Positions 27,039-35,137 of a stretch of DNA of 64,000 nt are shown here, in pieces (the stretch's first letter is position 1; every line of letters starts with the position of its first letter). The stretch comes from DASUPK01 sp963815665 (GTDB lineage Bacteria; Actinomycetota; Thermoleophilia; Solirubrobacterales; 70-9): assembly GCA_963815665.1 (NCBI GenBank), contig CAWFHN010000013.1, positions 754,708 to 818,707 of the forward strand. The letters are read 5' to 3'. The notes under the pieces are model-generated. The model made no database searches. It was not told where the DNA came from and was given only the letters and a program-made list of their open reading frames with translations. Both the position numbers and the translations under genes were made by a program.

Positions 27039-27422
27039 TTAGCCGGGCGTCCGATCGGCGGGTCTCAGGACCCGGATCAGGAGTTGCGCGGCGATCAGCA
27101 GGGCGAGCCCGGCGAAGGTCAGCTCCAGCGCCCGCTGCGGGATCGTGTTGGAGGCGACCACGCCGATGCCGACCCCGACGGGGGAGAGCACTCCGATCAC
27201 CAGGCCCTCGCGCACCCGGACGTTGCCATAGCCGAGCTGCCGCCAGACCGCGACGATCGCGACCGGGACGATGGCCAACAAGGAGGTCGCCTCGGCGCGG
27301 ACCTGGCTCTCGTCGAGGAAGATCGCCAGGGCCGGCACGAAGAGGATCCCTCCGCCAACGCCGAGCAGGCCGCCGACCATGCCGCCGACGAATCCGATCA
27401 ATGCCGCCGCGATCGAGCTCAT
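27039..27422 (-). CDS. Half-size TauE/SafE (sulfite exporter-like) membrane protein, second half
   Basis: A 127-residue membrane protein with about four helices. It begins SIAAALIGFVGGMVGGLLGVGGGILFVPAL-type sequence; the GGxxGGLLGVGGG core is the TauE/SafE repeat signature. Full-size family members have eight helices in two homologous halves, so this equals one half. Its ATG overlaps the stop of the upstream partner (ATGA), so the two are made together and probably assemble as a heterodimer. TauE/SafE proteins are linked to export of sulfite, sulfoacetate or other anions. The substrate is unknown here. Confidence 0.85.
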   Translation of the reverse strand: MSSIAAALIGFVGGMVGGLLGVGGGILFVPALAIFLDESQVRAEATSLLAIVPVAIVAVWRQLGYGNVRVREGLVIGVLSPVGVGIGVVASNTIPQRALELTFAGLALLIAAQLLIRVLRPADRTPG

Positions 27423-27778
27423 CGGACGATCAGCTCGATGGCGACGACGACGAGGAGCCCGGCGAACAGCAGGGAGATGAGGCGCTCGGGCACCCGCTGC
27501 TGGAGGGCCGTGCCGACGATCGCTCCGCCGATGGCCGGTACTCCCACGAGCGCGGCGTTCGGCGGATCGACGTTGCCGTAGATCGCCTGGAGCGACACCG
27601 CCAGCGCGGCGATCACGACGATCGCCATCATGCTCGTTCCCGTTGCCTCGCGCTCGCCGTAGCCCACCCAGACGATCAGCATCGGGACTATCACGCTCCC
27701 TCCGCCCACGCCGAGGAGGCCGCTGAAGGCGCCGGCGACCGTCCCGATGACCGCCAGCTTCAGCGTCCGCGAGGTCAT
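27419..27778 (-). CDS. Half-size TauE/SafE membrane protein, first half
   Basis: A 119-residue, roughly four-helix membrane protein. AVIGTVAGAFSGLLGVGGG and a following VIVPMLIVWVGYGEREATG give the family's first-repeat signature, including the conserved basic/acidic turn after helix 2. The ATG at 27778 gives MTSRTLKLAVIG, a good start for helix 1; a longer frame extends to 27826. It overlaps the next half-size gene by 4 nt. It diverges from otsB across about 155 nt with no clear ribosome binding site for either gene. Confidence 0.82.
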   Translation of the reverse strand: MTSRTLKLAVIGTVAGAFSGLLGVGGGSVIVPMLIVWVGYGEREATGTSMMAIVVIAALAVSLQAIYGNVDPPNAALVGVPAIGGAIVGTALQQRVPERLISLLFAGLLVVVAIELIVR

Positions 27779-27934
27779 CCGCAAATCCGCGTGTGCGGCT
27801 GGCGACCGCCGTGGCGCGCCAGCCAAGGACGCAGCCGCCGACGCGTGCTCCCGGCACGCGAGGCGGCGAGGACACAGGCTGGCCCGTCACGGCGCCGCCA
27901 GGCGTGCGCGAGGGTTTGGGGATGGCCTCGCAGC

Positions 27935-28771
27935 ATGGCGGGCGATACTACGGCGATGGGCCCGCCCGCGACAGACGAAAGGGACCTCGAGCGGCTGCTC
28001 GCCCCGCTCAAGACCGACCCGAGCCACTCGGCGATCCTCACGGACGTCGATGGGACGATCGCACCGATCGTGCGAGATCCGGGCGGCGCAGCGGTGCCCG
28101 AGCGGACGCGGGAGTTGCTGCGGTCCTTGGCCGAGCGTTATGCCCTGGTCGGCTGCCTCAGCGGCCGGCGGGCTCTGGACGCGCGCCGGGTCGTCGGGCT
28201 GGATCAGCTCGCGTATTCCGGCAATCACGGCTTCGAGCTGCTGCTCCCCGGTGAGGACGAAGTCCGGCCCGACCCGTCCCTGGACGGACACGAGGGAGAC
28301 GCGCCGCGCTTCGTGGACGGCCTCGACCGCTCTGAGCTCGAGCGGGTCGGAATCAGGACCGAGGACAAGGGAGCGATCGTCGGACTGCACTGGCGAGGCG
28401 CCGAGAACGAGGGCGCCGCCGAGTCCCTGGCCCACGAGATCGCCAGCGAGGCGGAATGGCAGGGACTGGTCCCGCACGATGGGCGCAAGGTGCTCGAGAT
28501 CCGGCCCAATGTCGCGATCAACAAGGGGATCGCCGTGGCGGCTCTGATTCCCGCGCGCCCCGTGGACGCCGCTCTCTACGGCGGCGACGATCGCACCGAC
28601 GTCGACGCCTTCGTCGCATTGCGGACACTGAGGGACGACGGCCGGCTGAAGGCCATCGCCTGCATCGCCGTTGCCTCGGAGGAGTCGCCTCCGGAAGTCT
28701 CCGAAGGCGCCGACCTGACGGTCGCCGGGCCCGAGGCCTTCGTGCGGGTGCTCGAGGCCCTCGCCGAGTAA
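27935..28771 (+). CDS. otsB: Trehalose-6-phosphate phosphatase (HAD)
   Basis: A 278-residue HAD phosphatase of the OtsB family that would release trehalose from trehalose-6-phosphate. The nucleophile motif is ILTDVDGTIAPI (motif I DxDGT), then VGCLSGRRALDARRVV, YSGNHGFELL, a basic KVLEIRPNVAINKGIAV stretch with the catalytic Lys, and YGGDDRTDVDAF with the acidic motif. Two in-frame ATGs exist (27935 and 27956); the first is reported. The frame runs open far upstream but only antisense to the TauE genes. No otsA (synthase) is in the window. Confidence 0.92.
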   Translation: MAGDTTAMGPPATDERDLERLLAPLKTDPSHSAILTDVDGTIAPIVRDPGGAAVPERTRELLRSLAERYALVGCLSGRRALDARRVVGLDQLAYSGNHGFELLLPGEDEVRPDPSLDGHEGDAPRFVDGLDRSELERVGIRTEDKGAIVGLHWRGAENEGAAESLAHEIASEAEWQGLVPHDGRKVLEIRPNVAINKGIAVAALIPARPVDAALYGGDDRTDVDAFVALRTLRDDGRLKAIACIAVASEESPPEVSEGADLTVAGPEAFVRVLEALAE

Positions 28772-28786
28772 CTAGGGTCGCCTGCG

Positions 28787-29332
28787 ATGGCGTTCTGCGA
28801 CCTGCTGCGGATGACGGTTCTTCTCGCCGGCGGCGCGGCCACGGCCCTGGCCGCCATCACCGTGATCTCCGCGAGCGGAGCCGACGACACGATGACGCTG
28901 TACGTGGCCGCGGGCTGGTGGGTCGTCGCACTGGTGGGCGGGATCGTCCTGGGACGGCCCGCGCGGGCCGCTGAGGCGATGCGCCCGGCCCTGGCGGAGG
29001 CGAGGACAGCGACCGCGCTTCCCTCGCTCGGCAACCCGACCCGGGCAGCGCTCGCGCGACTCTGGCCCCTTGCAGCCTTCGCGATCATCGCGGGCGGGCT
29101 GGGGCTCGTCTTCTCAGGAGTGGCCGCAATTGGGACGGGCTTCGCGCTGGGCGCGGCGCTCACGCTGCGCTCCCGCGAGGGAGCGGTGGCCGCGATCGAG
29201 GAGCGCGACGGCGTGCGCTTCTACGTCGAACCCGGGCATGCGCTGGAACCAGTCAAGCTGATTCGCACGCCCGGGCTGCGCCGAGATCGCCCTTCGCCCG
29301 GGCACCCGCCTCCACCGCCCGCGGCGGCGTGA
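28787..29332 (+). CDS. Four-helix membrane protein, unknown function
   Basis: A 181-residue predicted membrane protein. Two helices at residues 9-30 and 38-58 are followed by a cytoplasmic-looking loop, then a second pair about 95-128 (LWPLAAFAIIAGGLGLVFSG). The C-terminal 50 residues are soluble, with a conserved-looking FYVEPGHALEPVKLIRTPG and a proline-rich end. No family is recognised. The ATG at 28787 has TAGGGT eight bases upstream, within the 15-nt gap after otsB, so it may have its own leaderless promoter or be co-transcribed. Confidence 0.7.
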   Translation: MAFCDLLRMTVLLAGGAATALAAITVISASGADDTMTLYVAAGWWVVALVGGIVLGRPARAAEAMRPALAEARTATALPSLGNPTRAALARLWPLAAFAIIAGGLGLVFSGVAAIGTGFALGAALTLRSREGAVAAIEERDGVRFYVEPGHALEPVKLIRTPGLRRDRPSPGHPPPPPAAA

Positions 29333-29374
29333 AACGGGCGCGCGACCCGAAGGCCGCACGCCCATCACTCGTTT

Positions 29375-30853
29375 CTAGGCTCTGGCGGGTACCGTCGCCT
29401 CGCCGCTGGCGGCTTCGGCGTTCGACATCTCGACGTGGGCCTTGCTGTCACGGGTGCGGATCAGCACCAGGGTGGCCACGACGCCCAGCGCCGCGATCAC
29501 CGCGCCCCCGAGAAAGGCGCTCTGGAATCCCTCGGTCAGGGCGTTCGGGAGCGTCGAGTGCCCGGCTCCCAGCAGGTCATTCGTGCGCGAGGTCGCGATC
29601 GTGGAGAGGACCGCGAGTCCGAGCGCCCCGCCGATCTGCTGCGAGGTGTTGATCAGGCCGCTGGCAAGGCCCTGCTCGCGCTCCTCGACCCCCGCGACTG
29701 CCGCGATGGTGGAGGTGACGAAGCCGAAGCCGAGGCCCATTGCCGCCAGCAGCGACGGACCGAGTATGTCGGTGAGGAAGCCGCCGCCGACCGACACCTG
29801 GCTGAACCAGGCCAGGCCGATCGCCACGAAGGCGAGGCCCGAAGCCAGGATCGGCTTGAAGCCGAACCGGGTGACGAGCTGACCGCCGACACCGGCGGCG
29901 ACGATGATCGTCAGCGCCAGCGGCAGGTAGGAGAGCCCGGCGTGGATCGGGCTGTAGCCCAGCACCTGCTGCATGTAGAGCGAGATGAAATAGAACATCG
30001 AGAACAGGGAGGCTCCGAGCAGGAGACCGACGATGTTGGCGCCCGTCAGCGTCCGGCTCCGGAAGATCCGGAATGGCATCAGGGGCGCCTTCGAGCGCAG
30101 CTCGATCGCGATGAAGATCCCGATCAGCGCCACCGAGAGGGCCAGCAGGCTGACGATCTTGGTGGAGCCCCAGCCCGAGTTGCTGGCGTCGAGGAAGGCA
30201 TACGCCAACAGGGAGAGGCCCGCGGTGATGCTGACAGCGCCTGCCGCGTCGTAGTGGCGCGTCTCGGACTCCGAGCGGCTCTCGGGGATCAACCCGGGAG
30301 TGAACGCCAGCGCGATCGCGGCGACGGGGACATTCACCCACAGGACCCATTGCCAGCCGAGGCCGTCGGTGAGGATGCCACCGAGCAGGACGCCGGCAGC
30401 GCCGGCGGAGCCCGCGACGGCGCCCCAGGCTCCGAGTGCCTTGTTGCGCTCAGCCCCGTCCTTGAACAGCCCGGTGACGATCGACAGCGCGGAAGGCGAG
30501 ACGATCGCGGCGCCCAGGCCCTGGGCCGCGCGCGCGGCGATCAGCTCACCCTGGGTGGCGGCGAAGCCCGCTGCAAGCGAGGCGATGCCGACCACGGCCA
30601 GTCCCGCCATGAAGACGCGGCGCCGGCCGAGGAGATCGGCTGCGCGACCGCCGAGCAGGAGGAAGCCGCCGAACGCGATCACGTACGCGTTGACGATCCA
30701 CGGGAGGTTCTCCTCCGAGAAGTCAAGACCCTTGCCGATGCTCGGCAGGGCGACGTTGACGATGGACGCGTCGAGCACCACGATGAACTGTGCAACGCAG
30801 AGCAAGATCAGTGCGGTCCATCGCTTCTCCAGATATTCCTGTGCTGTTGTCAT
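29375..30853 (-). CDS. MFS transporter, DHA2 family (EmrB/QacA-type drug efflux)
   Basis: A 492-residue major facilitator with about 14 hydrophobic segments. The first helix contains LDASIVNVALPSIG, the DHA2 motif D1 (LDxTxVNVALP). Motif A is GGRAADLLGRRRVF. Motif C-like Gly/Pro-rich sequence lies in GVLLGGILTDGLGW. Members export drugs, dyes or lipids with protons. The ATG at 30853 has AAAGGAG upstream. It is divergent from a tetR gene whose shared intergenic region holds two matching palindromes, so it is likely repressed by that TetR. Confidence 0.94.
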   Translation of the reverse strand: MTTAQEYLEKRWTALILLCVAQFIVVLDASIVNVALPSIGKGLDFSEENLPWIVNAYVIAFGGFLLLGGRAADLLGRRRVFMAGLAVVGIASLAAGFAATQGELIAARAAQGLGAAIVSPSALSIVTGLFKDGAERNKALGAWGAVAGSAGAAGVLLGGILTDGLGWQWVLWVNVPVAAIALAFTPGLIPESRSESETRHYDAAGAVSITAGLSLLAYAFLDASNSGWGSTKIVSLLALSVALIGIFIAIELRSKAPLMPFRIFRSRTLTGANIVGLLLGASLFSMFYFISLYMQQVLGYSPIHAGLSYLPLALTIIVAAGVGGQLVTRFGFKPILASGLAFVAIGLAWFSQVSVGGGFLTDILGPSLLAAMGLGFGFVTSTIAAVAGVEEREQGLASGLINTSQQIGGALGLAVLSTIATSRTNDLLGAGHSTLPNALTEGFQSAFLGGAVIAALGVVATLVLIRTRDSKAHVEMSNAEAASGEATVPARA

Positions 30854-30950
30854 CCCCCTGACTCCTTTCGCTCCTCCGGCTCCCGAGTGGCCGGTTCACC
30901 CTTACGACGAATGGCATCGGCTCAAATGGACAAGTCCGGTATGGTGTATT

Positions 30951-31001
30951 CGGAACCTGAGTTCCGCTTTCGTTTAGGACTATACGGAATCGCAATTCCG
31001 T
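30951..31001. promoter_or_regulatory. Two matching TetR-type operators between MFS and tetR genes
   Basis: Two inverted repeats of the same form CGGAA-N6-TTCCG occur at 30951-30966 (CGGAACCTGAGTTCCG) and 30985-31000, extended by one base each side to 30984-31001. Their starts are 34 bp apart, about three helical turns. The second ends 11 nt before the tetR ATG, so binding would block both tetR expression and, via the first, the MFS promoter. The MFS leader is about 100 nt long. Confidence 0.85.
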
Positions 31002-31011
31002 TTGCATTCCA

Positions 31012-31632
31012 ATGACATCCGTCACAGAAACCAAGCCGATCCACATCGAGCGAGTGCTCAGGGCCGACGCCCGTCGCAACCGCGAGGCGGTGATGGCCGC
31101 AGCCAAGAAGCTCTTCGCGGATCAGGGCCTCGACGCGCAGATGCCGGACGTCGCGAAGGCCGCGAAGGTCGGTGTCGGCACCGTCTATCGCCACTTCCCA
31201 ACCAAGGACGATTTGATCGCCGCGCTGGCTGCGGAGCGCTTCGAGCGCCTCGCGGAGAAGGCGCGCGAGGGGATCGAGGCGGACGACGCATGGGAGGGAC
31301 TTTGCGACTTCATCCGTTTCTCCGCCGAGCTGCAGGCCGATGACCGCGGTCTCTGCGAGGTGATGGGCTCCCGCCCGGAGGTCATGAGCGACTCGGCCTA
31401 CGCCGTCGGACTCGACGAGCTCTGCGAGAAGCTCGTCAAGCGAGCCCAGCGTTCCGGTGATCTCCGCAAGGACCTCGACTGGGAGGACATCCCGATGATC
31501 GCCTGCAGCCTGGGGCGAATCACGGCAGCGGAGGCGGGTCCCGCTGTCGGCCGCTGGCCGCGGCTGGTCGAGATCGTCATCAACGGCCTTCGCGCCCCCT
31601 GCAACTCGAAGCTGCCGAAGCCTCTCAGCTAG
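31012..31632 (+). CDS. TetR family regulator (of the MFS pump)
   Basis: A 206-residue regulator. Helices 1-3 span about 15-65: ADARRNREAVMAAAKKLFAD, then MPDVAKAAKVGVGTVYRHFP, the standard TetR HTH with Gly-Thr-Val-Tyr-Arg-His-Phe. The C-terminal domain is helical with a conserved-looking CDFIRFSAELQADDRG. The upstream palindromes reach to 11 nt from the ATG, so it probably represses itself and the divergent MFS gene. The 3' end overlaps the convergent polX by 8 nt. Confidence 0.93.
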   Translation: MTSVTETKPIHIERVLRADARRNREAVMAAAKKLFADQGLDAQMPDVAKAAKVGVGTVYRHFPTKDDLIAALAAERFERLAEKAREGIEADDAWEGLCDFIRFSAELQADDRGLCEVMGSRPEVMSDSAYAVGLDELCEKLVKRAQRSGDLRKDLDWEDIPMIACSLGRITAAEAGPAVGRWPRLVEIVINGLRAPCNSKLPKPLS

Positions 31633-33355
31633 CCCGCTTCCGCAGCGGCGCGAAAGAGCGCCAGGCCCGGGTATTCGCGATCTGCTTGGCGCTGAGCCAG
31701 GCCCGGCGAGCCGTGGCGACCGAGTACTGCATGTTCACCAGGGTGTCGGTGCCGTGGGCGTCCGTATTGCAGACGATGCGCACCCCCGCCTCGGCCGCGA
31801 TCTTGGCGTGGCCCTCGTTCAGGTCGCGCCTGTTCGGATTTCCGTTGATCTCCATCATCGTCCCGGTTCGTGCGGCCGCCTCCGCGATCCGCTCGATGTC
31901 GACGCCGTAGGGCTCCCGGCGCAGGAGCAGCCGGCCCGTGAGGTGCCCGATGCAATCGACCAGGGGATGCTCCATCGCCGCGATCACGCGATCGGTCATC
32001 GCCTTCTGGGAGATGGTGAATGACGTATGGACGCTGCAGATCACCCAATCGAGCTCCGCCAAGAGCTCGTCTGGGTAGTCGGGCGAGCCGTCGAGACCGA
32101 TGTTGACCTCGGATCCGGCCAGGAGCCGGAACCCGCGGGGGGCGGATTCGTTCCAGGCTCGGATCTCCTCGATCCGCTTTGCGAGTTGCCGGGGGGTGAC
32201 GTCGTTGCCGAACCCGTGGCTCGCCGAGTGATCGGTGACCGCGAGGTACGCGTAGCCGCGCCGGCGCGCGGCCTCCGCCATCTCCTCGAGCGAGTTGCGC
32301 CCGTCCGAGAGGGTGGTGTGGCAGTGCAGGTCTCCGCGGATGTCGTCGAGGGTGACGAGGTCGGGCAGCTCGCCCGTTTCGCCGGCCTCGATCTCCCCCC
32401 GGCCCTCCCTCAGCTCCGGCACGATGTAGGGCAGGCCGAGCAGCTCGTAGACGCCGGCCTCGTCGGCGAACTTGTGGACCTTCTTGCCTTCGACCTTGGC
32501 GACGCCGTTCTCGCTGACGGACAGCCCCCGCGCCAGCGCTCGCTCTCGCAGCTGCACGTTGTGGGCCGCCGACCCCGTGAAGTGCTGGAGGAGGTTGCCG
32601 AACGTCTCCTCGGCGCCGATCCGGAGGTCGACCTTGAGACCCGTGTGCGTGAGGACGCTGGCAGCCGCATCCCCGCCACGTCTCGTCTCGGCGGAGAGGC
32701 CGTGGGTGGCCAGGGCGTCCGCCAGCGCAGCCGCGTTGTCGGTGGTGGCGATCAGGTCGACGTCCTTGCAGGTCTCCGTCCATCGCCTGGCCGAGCCGGC
32801 GAGCTCGATCCTGTTGGCGACCCCGAGCTCCAACAGATCTCCCCGGATCTCGTCCGCGATCGGAAGCACGTTCGAGAGCAGCAGGCGCTCCCCGATCCCG
32901 TCCTCCGTGACCCCCTCCAGGGAGGCGAGGATGTTCTCCTCGGTCTTCGGCCCCAGGCCGCGGATGTCCGCGATCCTGCCCTGCTCGGCGGCCTCCTTGA
33001 GCTGCTGAAGGTTCTCGACCCCCACCTCGTCGTAGATGCGGCGCGCGGTCTTGGCGCCCAGGCCCGGCACCCGGGTCACCTCCACCAGCGTCGCCGGGAA
33101 CTTGGCCTTGAGCTTGTCGGCCGAGGGAATGCTCCCCGTCTCGATCAATGTCTCGATCTTCTGAGCCAGCGTCTTGCCCACCCCGGCCAGCTCCGTGAGC
33201 CTCCCCTCCTGGGCGAGCTGCTCGATCGAGATCGGGCTCTGCGCCACCGTCCGCGCCGCCTCCTGGTAGGCGAGCACCCGGAACCGGTCGGCTCCATCCA
33301 GGTCGTACAGGATTCCCAGCTCCCGGAGAGCGGCCGCTATCTCGGCATTGCGCAT
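31625..33355 (-). CDS. polX: DNA polymerase X with PHP domain (PolX)
   Basis: A 576-residue bacterial/archaeal-type PolX. Residues 1-80 form the 8-kDa domain and 80-175 helix-hairpin-helix motifs (GVGKTLAQKI, GLGAKTARRI, GLGPKTEENI). The polymerase core contains AGSARRWTETCKDVDLIATT, with the paired catalytic aspartates. From about 335 is a PHP domain (DLHCHTTLSDG, AVTDHSASHG, CNTDAHG), which gives Mn2+-dependent 3'-5' exonuclease and AP-endonuclease activity. It is a gap-filling repair polymerase. The ATG at 33355 is preceded by TAACTT (minus strand, 33363-33368) at seven bases, so the transcript is probably leaderless; an upstream extension lacks similarity. Confidence 0.95.
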   Translation of the reverse strand: MRNAEIAAALRELGILYDLDGADRFRVLAYQEAARTVAQSPISIEQLAQEGRLTELAGVGKTLAQKIETLIETGSIPSADKLKAKFPATLVEVTRVPGLGAKTARRIYDEVGVENLQQLKEAAEQGRIADIRGLGPKTEENILASLEGVTEDGIGERLLLSNVLPIADEIRGDLLELGVANRIELAGSARRWTETCKDVDLIATTDNAAALADALATHGLSAETRRGGDAAASVLTHTGLKVDLRIGAEETFGNLLQHFTGSAAHNVQLRERALARGLSVSENGVAKVEGKKVHKFADEAGVYELLGLPYIVPELREGRGEIEAGETGELPDLVTLDDIRGDLHCHTTLSDGRNSLEEMAEAARRRGYAYLAVTDHSASHGFGNDVTPRQLAKRIEEIRAWNESAPRGFRLLAGSEVNIGLDGSPDYPDELLAELDWVICSVHTSFTISQKAMTDRVIAAMEHPLVDCIGHLTGRLLLRREPYGVDIERIAEAAARTGTMMEINGNPNRRDLNEGHAKIAAEAGVRIVCNTDAHGTDTLVNMQYSVATARRAWLSAKQIANTRAWRSFAPLRKRAS

Positions 33356-33433
33356 ACCAGACAAGTTATTGGGCACGCAAAGAACACTCGCGGCGGCGAT
33401 TCCCACCTCGAAGCGGCTGAATAGCCTTAGCGC

Positions 33434-34162
33434 GTGCCCGGAGCCCCTTCCCGGACGCAGGACGTCTGGGTCATCCTGCCGACCTACAACGAGGCCGAGA
33501 ACCTCGAGCGGATCGTCGCTGCGATCCGGGAGCACCTCCCGCCGTCTGGGCGGGTGCTGATCGTCGACGACAACTCGCCCGATGGGACTGGGGAGATCGC
33601 CGACCGGCTGGCGGGCGCCGATGAGTCGGTCTCCGTCCTTCACAGGGAGCTGAAGCAGGGGCTGGGACCGGCGTACCTGGCGGGCTTCCGCGTCGCGCTG
33701 GACGGCGGCGCCGAACGGATCATCGAGATGGACGCCGACTTCTCACACGATCCCGCCTATCTCCCGATGCTGATCGACGCGACCGATCGTGCGGATCTGG
33801 CGATCGGCTCCCGCTATGTCCCGGGCGGAGGCATCACCGACTGGGGTCCGGCGCGGCGCTTCATCAGCCGGGGCGGGAGCGCCTACGCGCGTGCGGCTCT
33901 CGGCCTGCCGGTCCGGGACCTGACCGGCGGCTTCAAGTGCTTCCGCCGCGTCGTGCTCGAGGCGATCGACCTCGACACGATCGAGGCGCGCGGCTACGCC
34001 TTTCAGGTCGAGACGACCTACCGCGCGATCAAATCCGGCTTCCGGGTCGTGGAGGTGCCGATCGTCTTCAAGGACAGGACCGACGGGACCTCCAAGATGA
34101 GCAAGTCGATCGTCGCCGAGGCCATGTGGCGCGTCCCCGCCATGCGCTTCCGGCGCAGGTAG
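33434..34162 (+). CDS. Polyprenol-phosphate mannosyltransferase (GT2, Ppm1/DPM1-like)
   Basis: A 242-residue GT2 enzyme likely to transfer mannose from GDP-mannose to polyprenol phosphate at the cytoplasmic face of the membrane. Visible are WVILPTYNEAENLERIV, VLIVDDNSPDGTGEIAD, the DAD metal motif in IIEMDADFSHDP, and SRYVPGGG. The tail RTDGTSKMSKSIV is the DPM1-type signature. No C-terminal membrane helices are present, so it is the soluble class. GTG start; TAGCCT (33422-33427) lies exactly six bases upstream, a leaderless-type promoter. Its product would serve GT-C enzymes such as the one at 14277-15488. Confidence 0.9.
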   Translation: MPGAPSRTQDVWVILPTYNEAENLERIVAAIREHLPPSGRVLIVDDNSPDGTGEIADRLAGADESVSVLHRELKQGLGPAYLAGFRVALDGGAERIIEMDADFSHDPAYLPMLIDATDRADLAIGSRYVPGGGITDWGPARRFISRGGSAYARAALGLPVRDLTGGFKCFRRVVLEAIDLDTIEARGYAFQVETTYRAIKSGFRVVEVPIVFKDRTDGTSKMSKSIVAEAMWRVPAMRFRRR

Positions 34163-34245
34163 GGTTGCTTCACTTTGTATAGTAACTATGGAGGGTCGGG
34201 CTAGACTCAATACCGGACCCTCAACCAACGACCTAGGAGACCACA

Positions 34246-34572
34246 GTGCCGGGCAAGCTCACCGATGTAACCGACGCCACCTTCCAGTCCGATGTGCTCG
34301 ACGCCGAGGGCCCAGTGCTCGTCGACTTCTGGGCCCCCTGGTGCGGTCCCTGCCGAGTCGTCCACCCCGTCCTCGAGGAGATCGACTCCGAGCGGGAGGA
34401 CCTCAAGATCGTCAGCCTCAACACGGACGAGAACCCGCAGACCGCGGCCAAGTACGAGGTCCTCTCCATCCCGACGATGATCGTCTTCAAGGACGGCGAC
34501 GTGGCCACCAGGCTGGTCGGGGCACGGCCGAAGGCGCGGCTCGAGTCCGAGCTCGAGCCAGTGCTCGCCTAG
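34246..34572 (+). CDS. trxA: Thioredoxin
   Basis: A 108-residue thioredoxin with the active site WAPWCGPCR near residues 29-37 and the cis-proline loop SIPTMIVFKDG. The family sequence FWAPWCGPC is intact, so it should be an active disulfide reductase. The GTG at 34246 is preceded by AGGAGA at 34235-34240. A -10-like TAGACT lies at 34202-34207, giving a leader of about 30 nt. Upstream, around 34179-34189, is an 11-bp AT-rich palindrome ATAGTAACTAT, a possible operator. A 17-bp tandem duplication spans the stop codon. Confidence 0.96.
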   Translation: MPGKLTDVTDATFQSDVLDAEGPVLVDFWAPWCGPCRVVHPVLEEIDSEREDLKIVSLNTDENPQTAAKYEVLSIPTMIVFKDGDVATRLVGARPKARLESELEPVLA

Positions 34573-34597
34573 CGGCCACTCTCGCCTAGCGGCCACT
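34564..34597 (+). repeat. Perfect 17-bp tandem duplication over the trxA stop codon
   Basis: CTCGCCTAGCGGCCACT occurs twice back to back (34564-34580 and 34581-34597). The first copy contains the last codons and TAG stop of the thioredoxin gene; the second lies wholly in the 3' untranslated region and would encode a second copy of the stop in another frame. Confidence 0.95.
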
Positions 34598-34614
34598 TGA
34601 GGGTCTAAGTCGAG

Positions 34615-34632
34615 GCCGACGCGATCGTCGGC
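34615..34632 (+). terminator. Short hairpin between convergent genes
   Basis: GCCGACG (34615-34621), CGAT loop, CGTCGGC (34626-34632): a perfect 7-bp stem between the convergent thioredoxin gene and the four-helix membrane-protein gene that ends at 34632. There is no T-run on either side, so it would be at best a weak terminator. Confidence 0.4.
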
Positions 34633-35063
34633 TAGAGAATCTGCTCGCTGATGAAACCGGCGAGCAGGACGCTGAAGCCGCCGATCTCGACCACGATCAG
34701 CGTCCACATGAAGGGATGGAGCCCACCTGGCTCGTCGCCCTTCCGGAACTGGTTGTCGGTGTCCCGCCGGATGCCGTGCGAGATGTAGCCCACGATCGCG
34801 CCGACGAAGAAAGTGATGACGGCGAATGCGGCGATCAGGTTGACCGCGGTGCTCCAGGCGGAGAGCTCGACGAACACCGCGATCAGGAGGGTGGCGAACG
34901 AGTAGAGGAGGGCGGCACGGTGGGCGACGTCCACGTAGGGGTGAGCGAGGCCGTCGGGGCTGATTGCCATTCCGCGGTACTTCCAGGCGCCGAGGAGCAG
35001 CGCGCCGATGAAGATCAACCCCGCAGCGAGGAGAACCGCTTTCGTGTCGCCCCCCAGCTCCAT
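34632..35063 (-). CDS. Four-helix integral membrane protein, unknown function
   Basis: A 143-residue protein with four clear hydrophobic segments (about 9-28, 45-65, 70-92 and 115-138). Between helices 1 and 2 lies GMAISPDGLAHPYVDVAHRA, a polar stretch with His and Asp that may be functional; GYISHGIRRDTDNQF follows helix 3. I do not recognise the family. The ATG at 35063 has TAGAGT (minus strand, 35071-35076) seven bases upstream, so the transcript is probably leaderless. An extension to 35129 would add no recognisable sequence. It lies downstream of the HAD gene on the same strand with a hairpin (35101-35118) between them. Confidence 0.7.
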   Translation of the reverse strand: MELGGDTKAVLLAAGLIFIGALLLGAWKYRGMAISPDGLAHPYVDVAHRAALLYSFATLLIAVFVELSAWSTAVNLIAAFAVITFFVGAIVGYISHGIRRDTDNQFRKGDEPGGLHPFMWTLIVVEIGGFSVLLAGFISEQIL

Positions 35064-35137
35064 GGCGCGGACTCTAGTTGTGAGACCCGTTGGTGAGTTT
35101 CCGCCCCCCGTGGGGCGGTAGATCGCCAACCCCTCGA

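Noticed and set aside
26900..27934. Upstream extension of otsB
   Set aside because: The frame is open because of GC bias, but the sequence is antisense to both TauE genes and unlike OtsB.
35101..35118. 7-bp hairpin CCGCCCC/GGGGCGG after the HAD gene
   Set aside because: No T-run follows on the minus strand and the stem is short; I could not support calling it a terminator.
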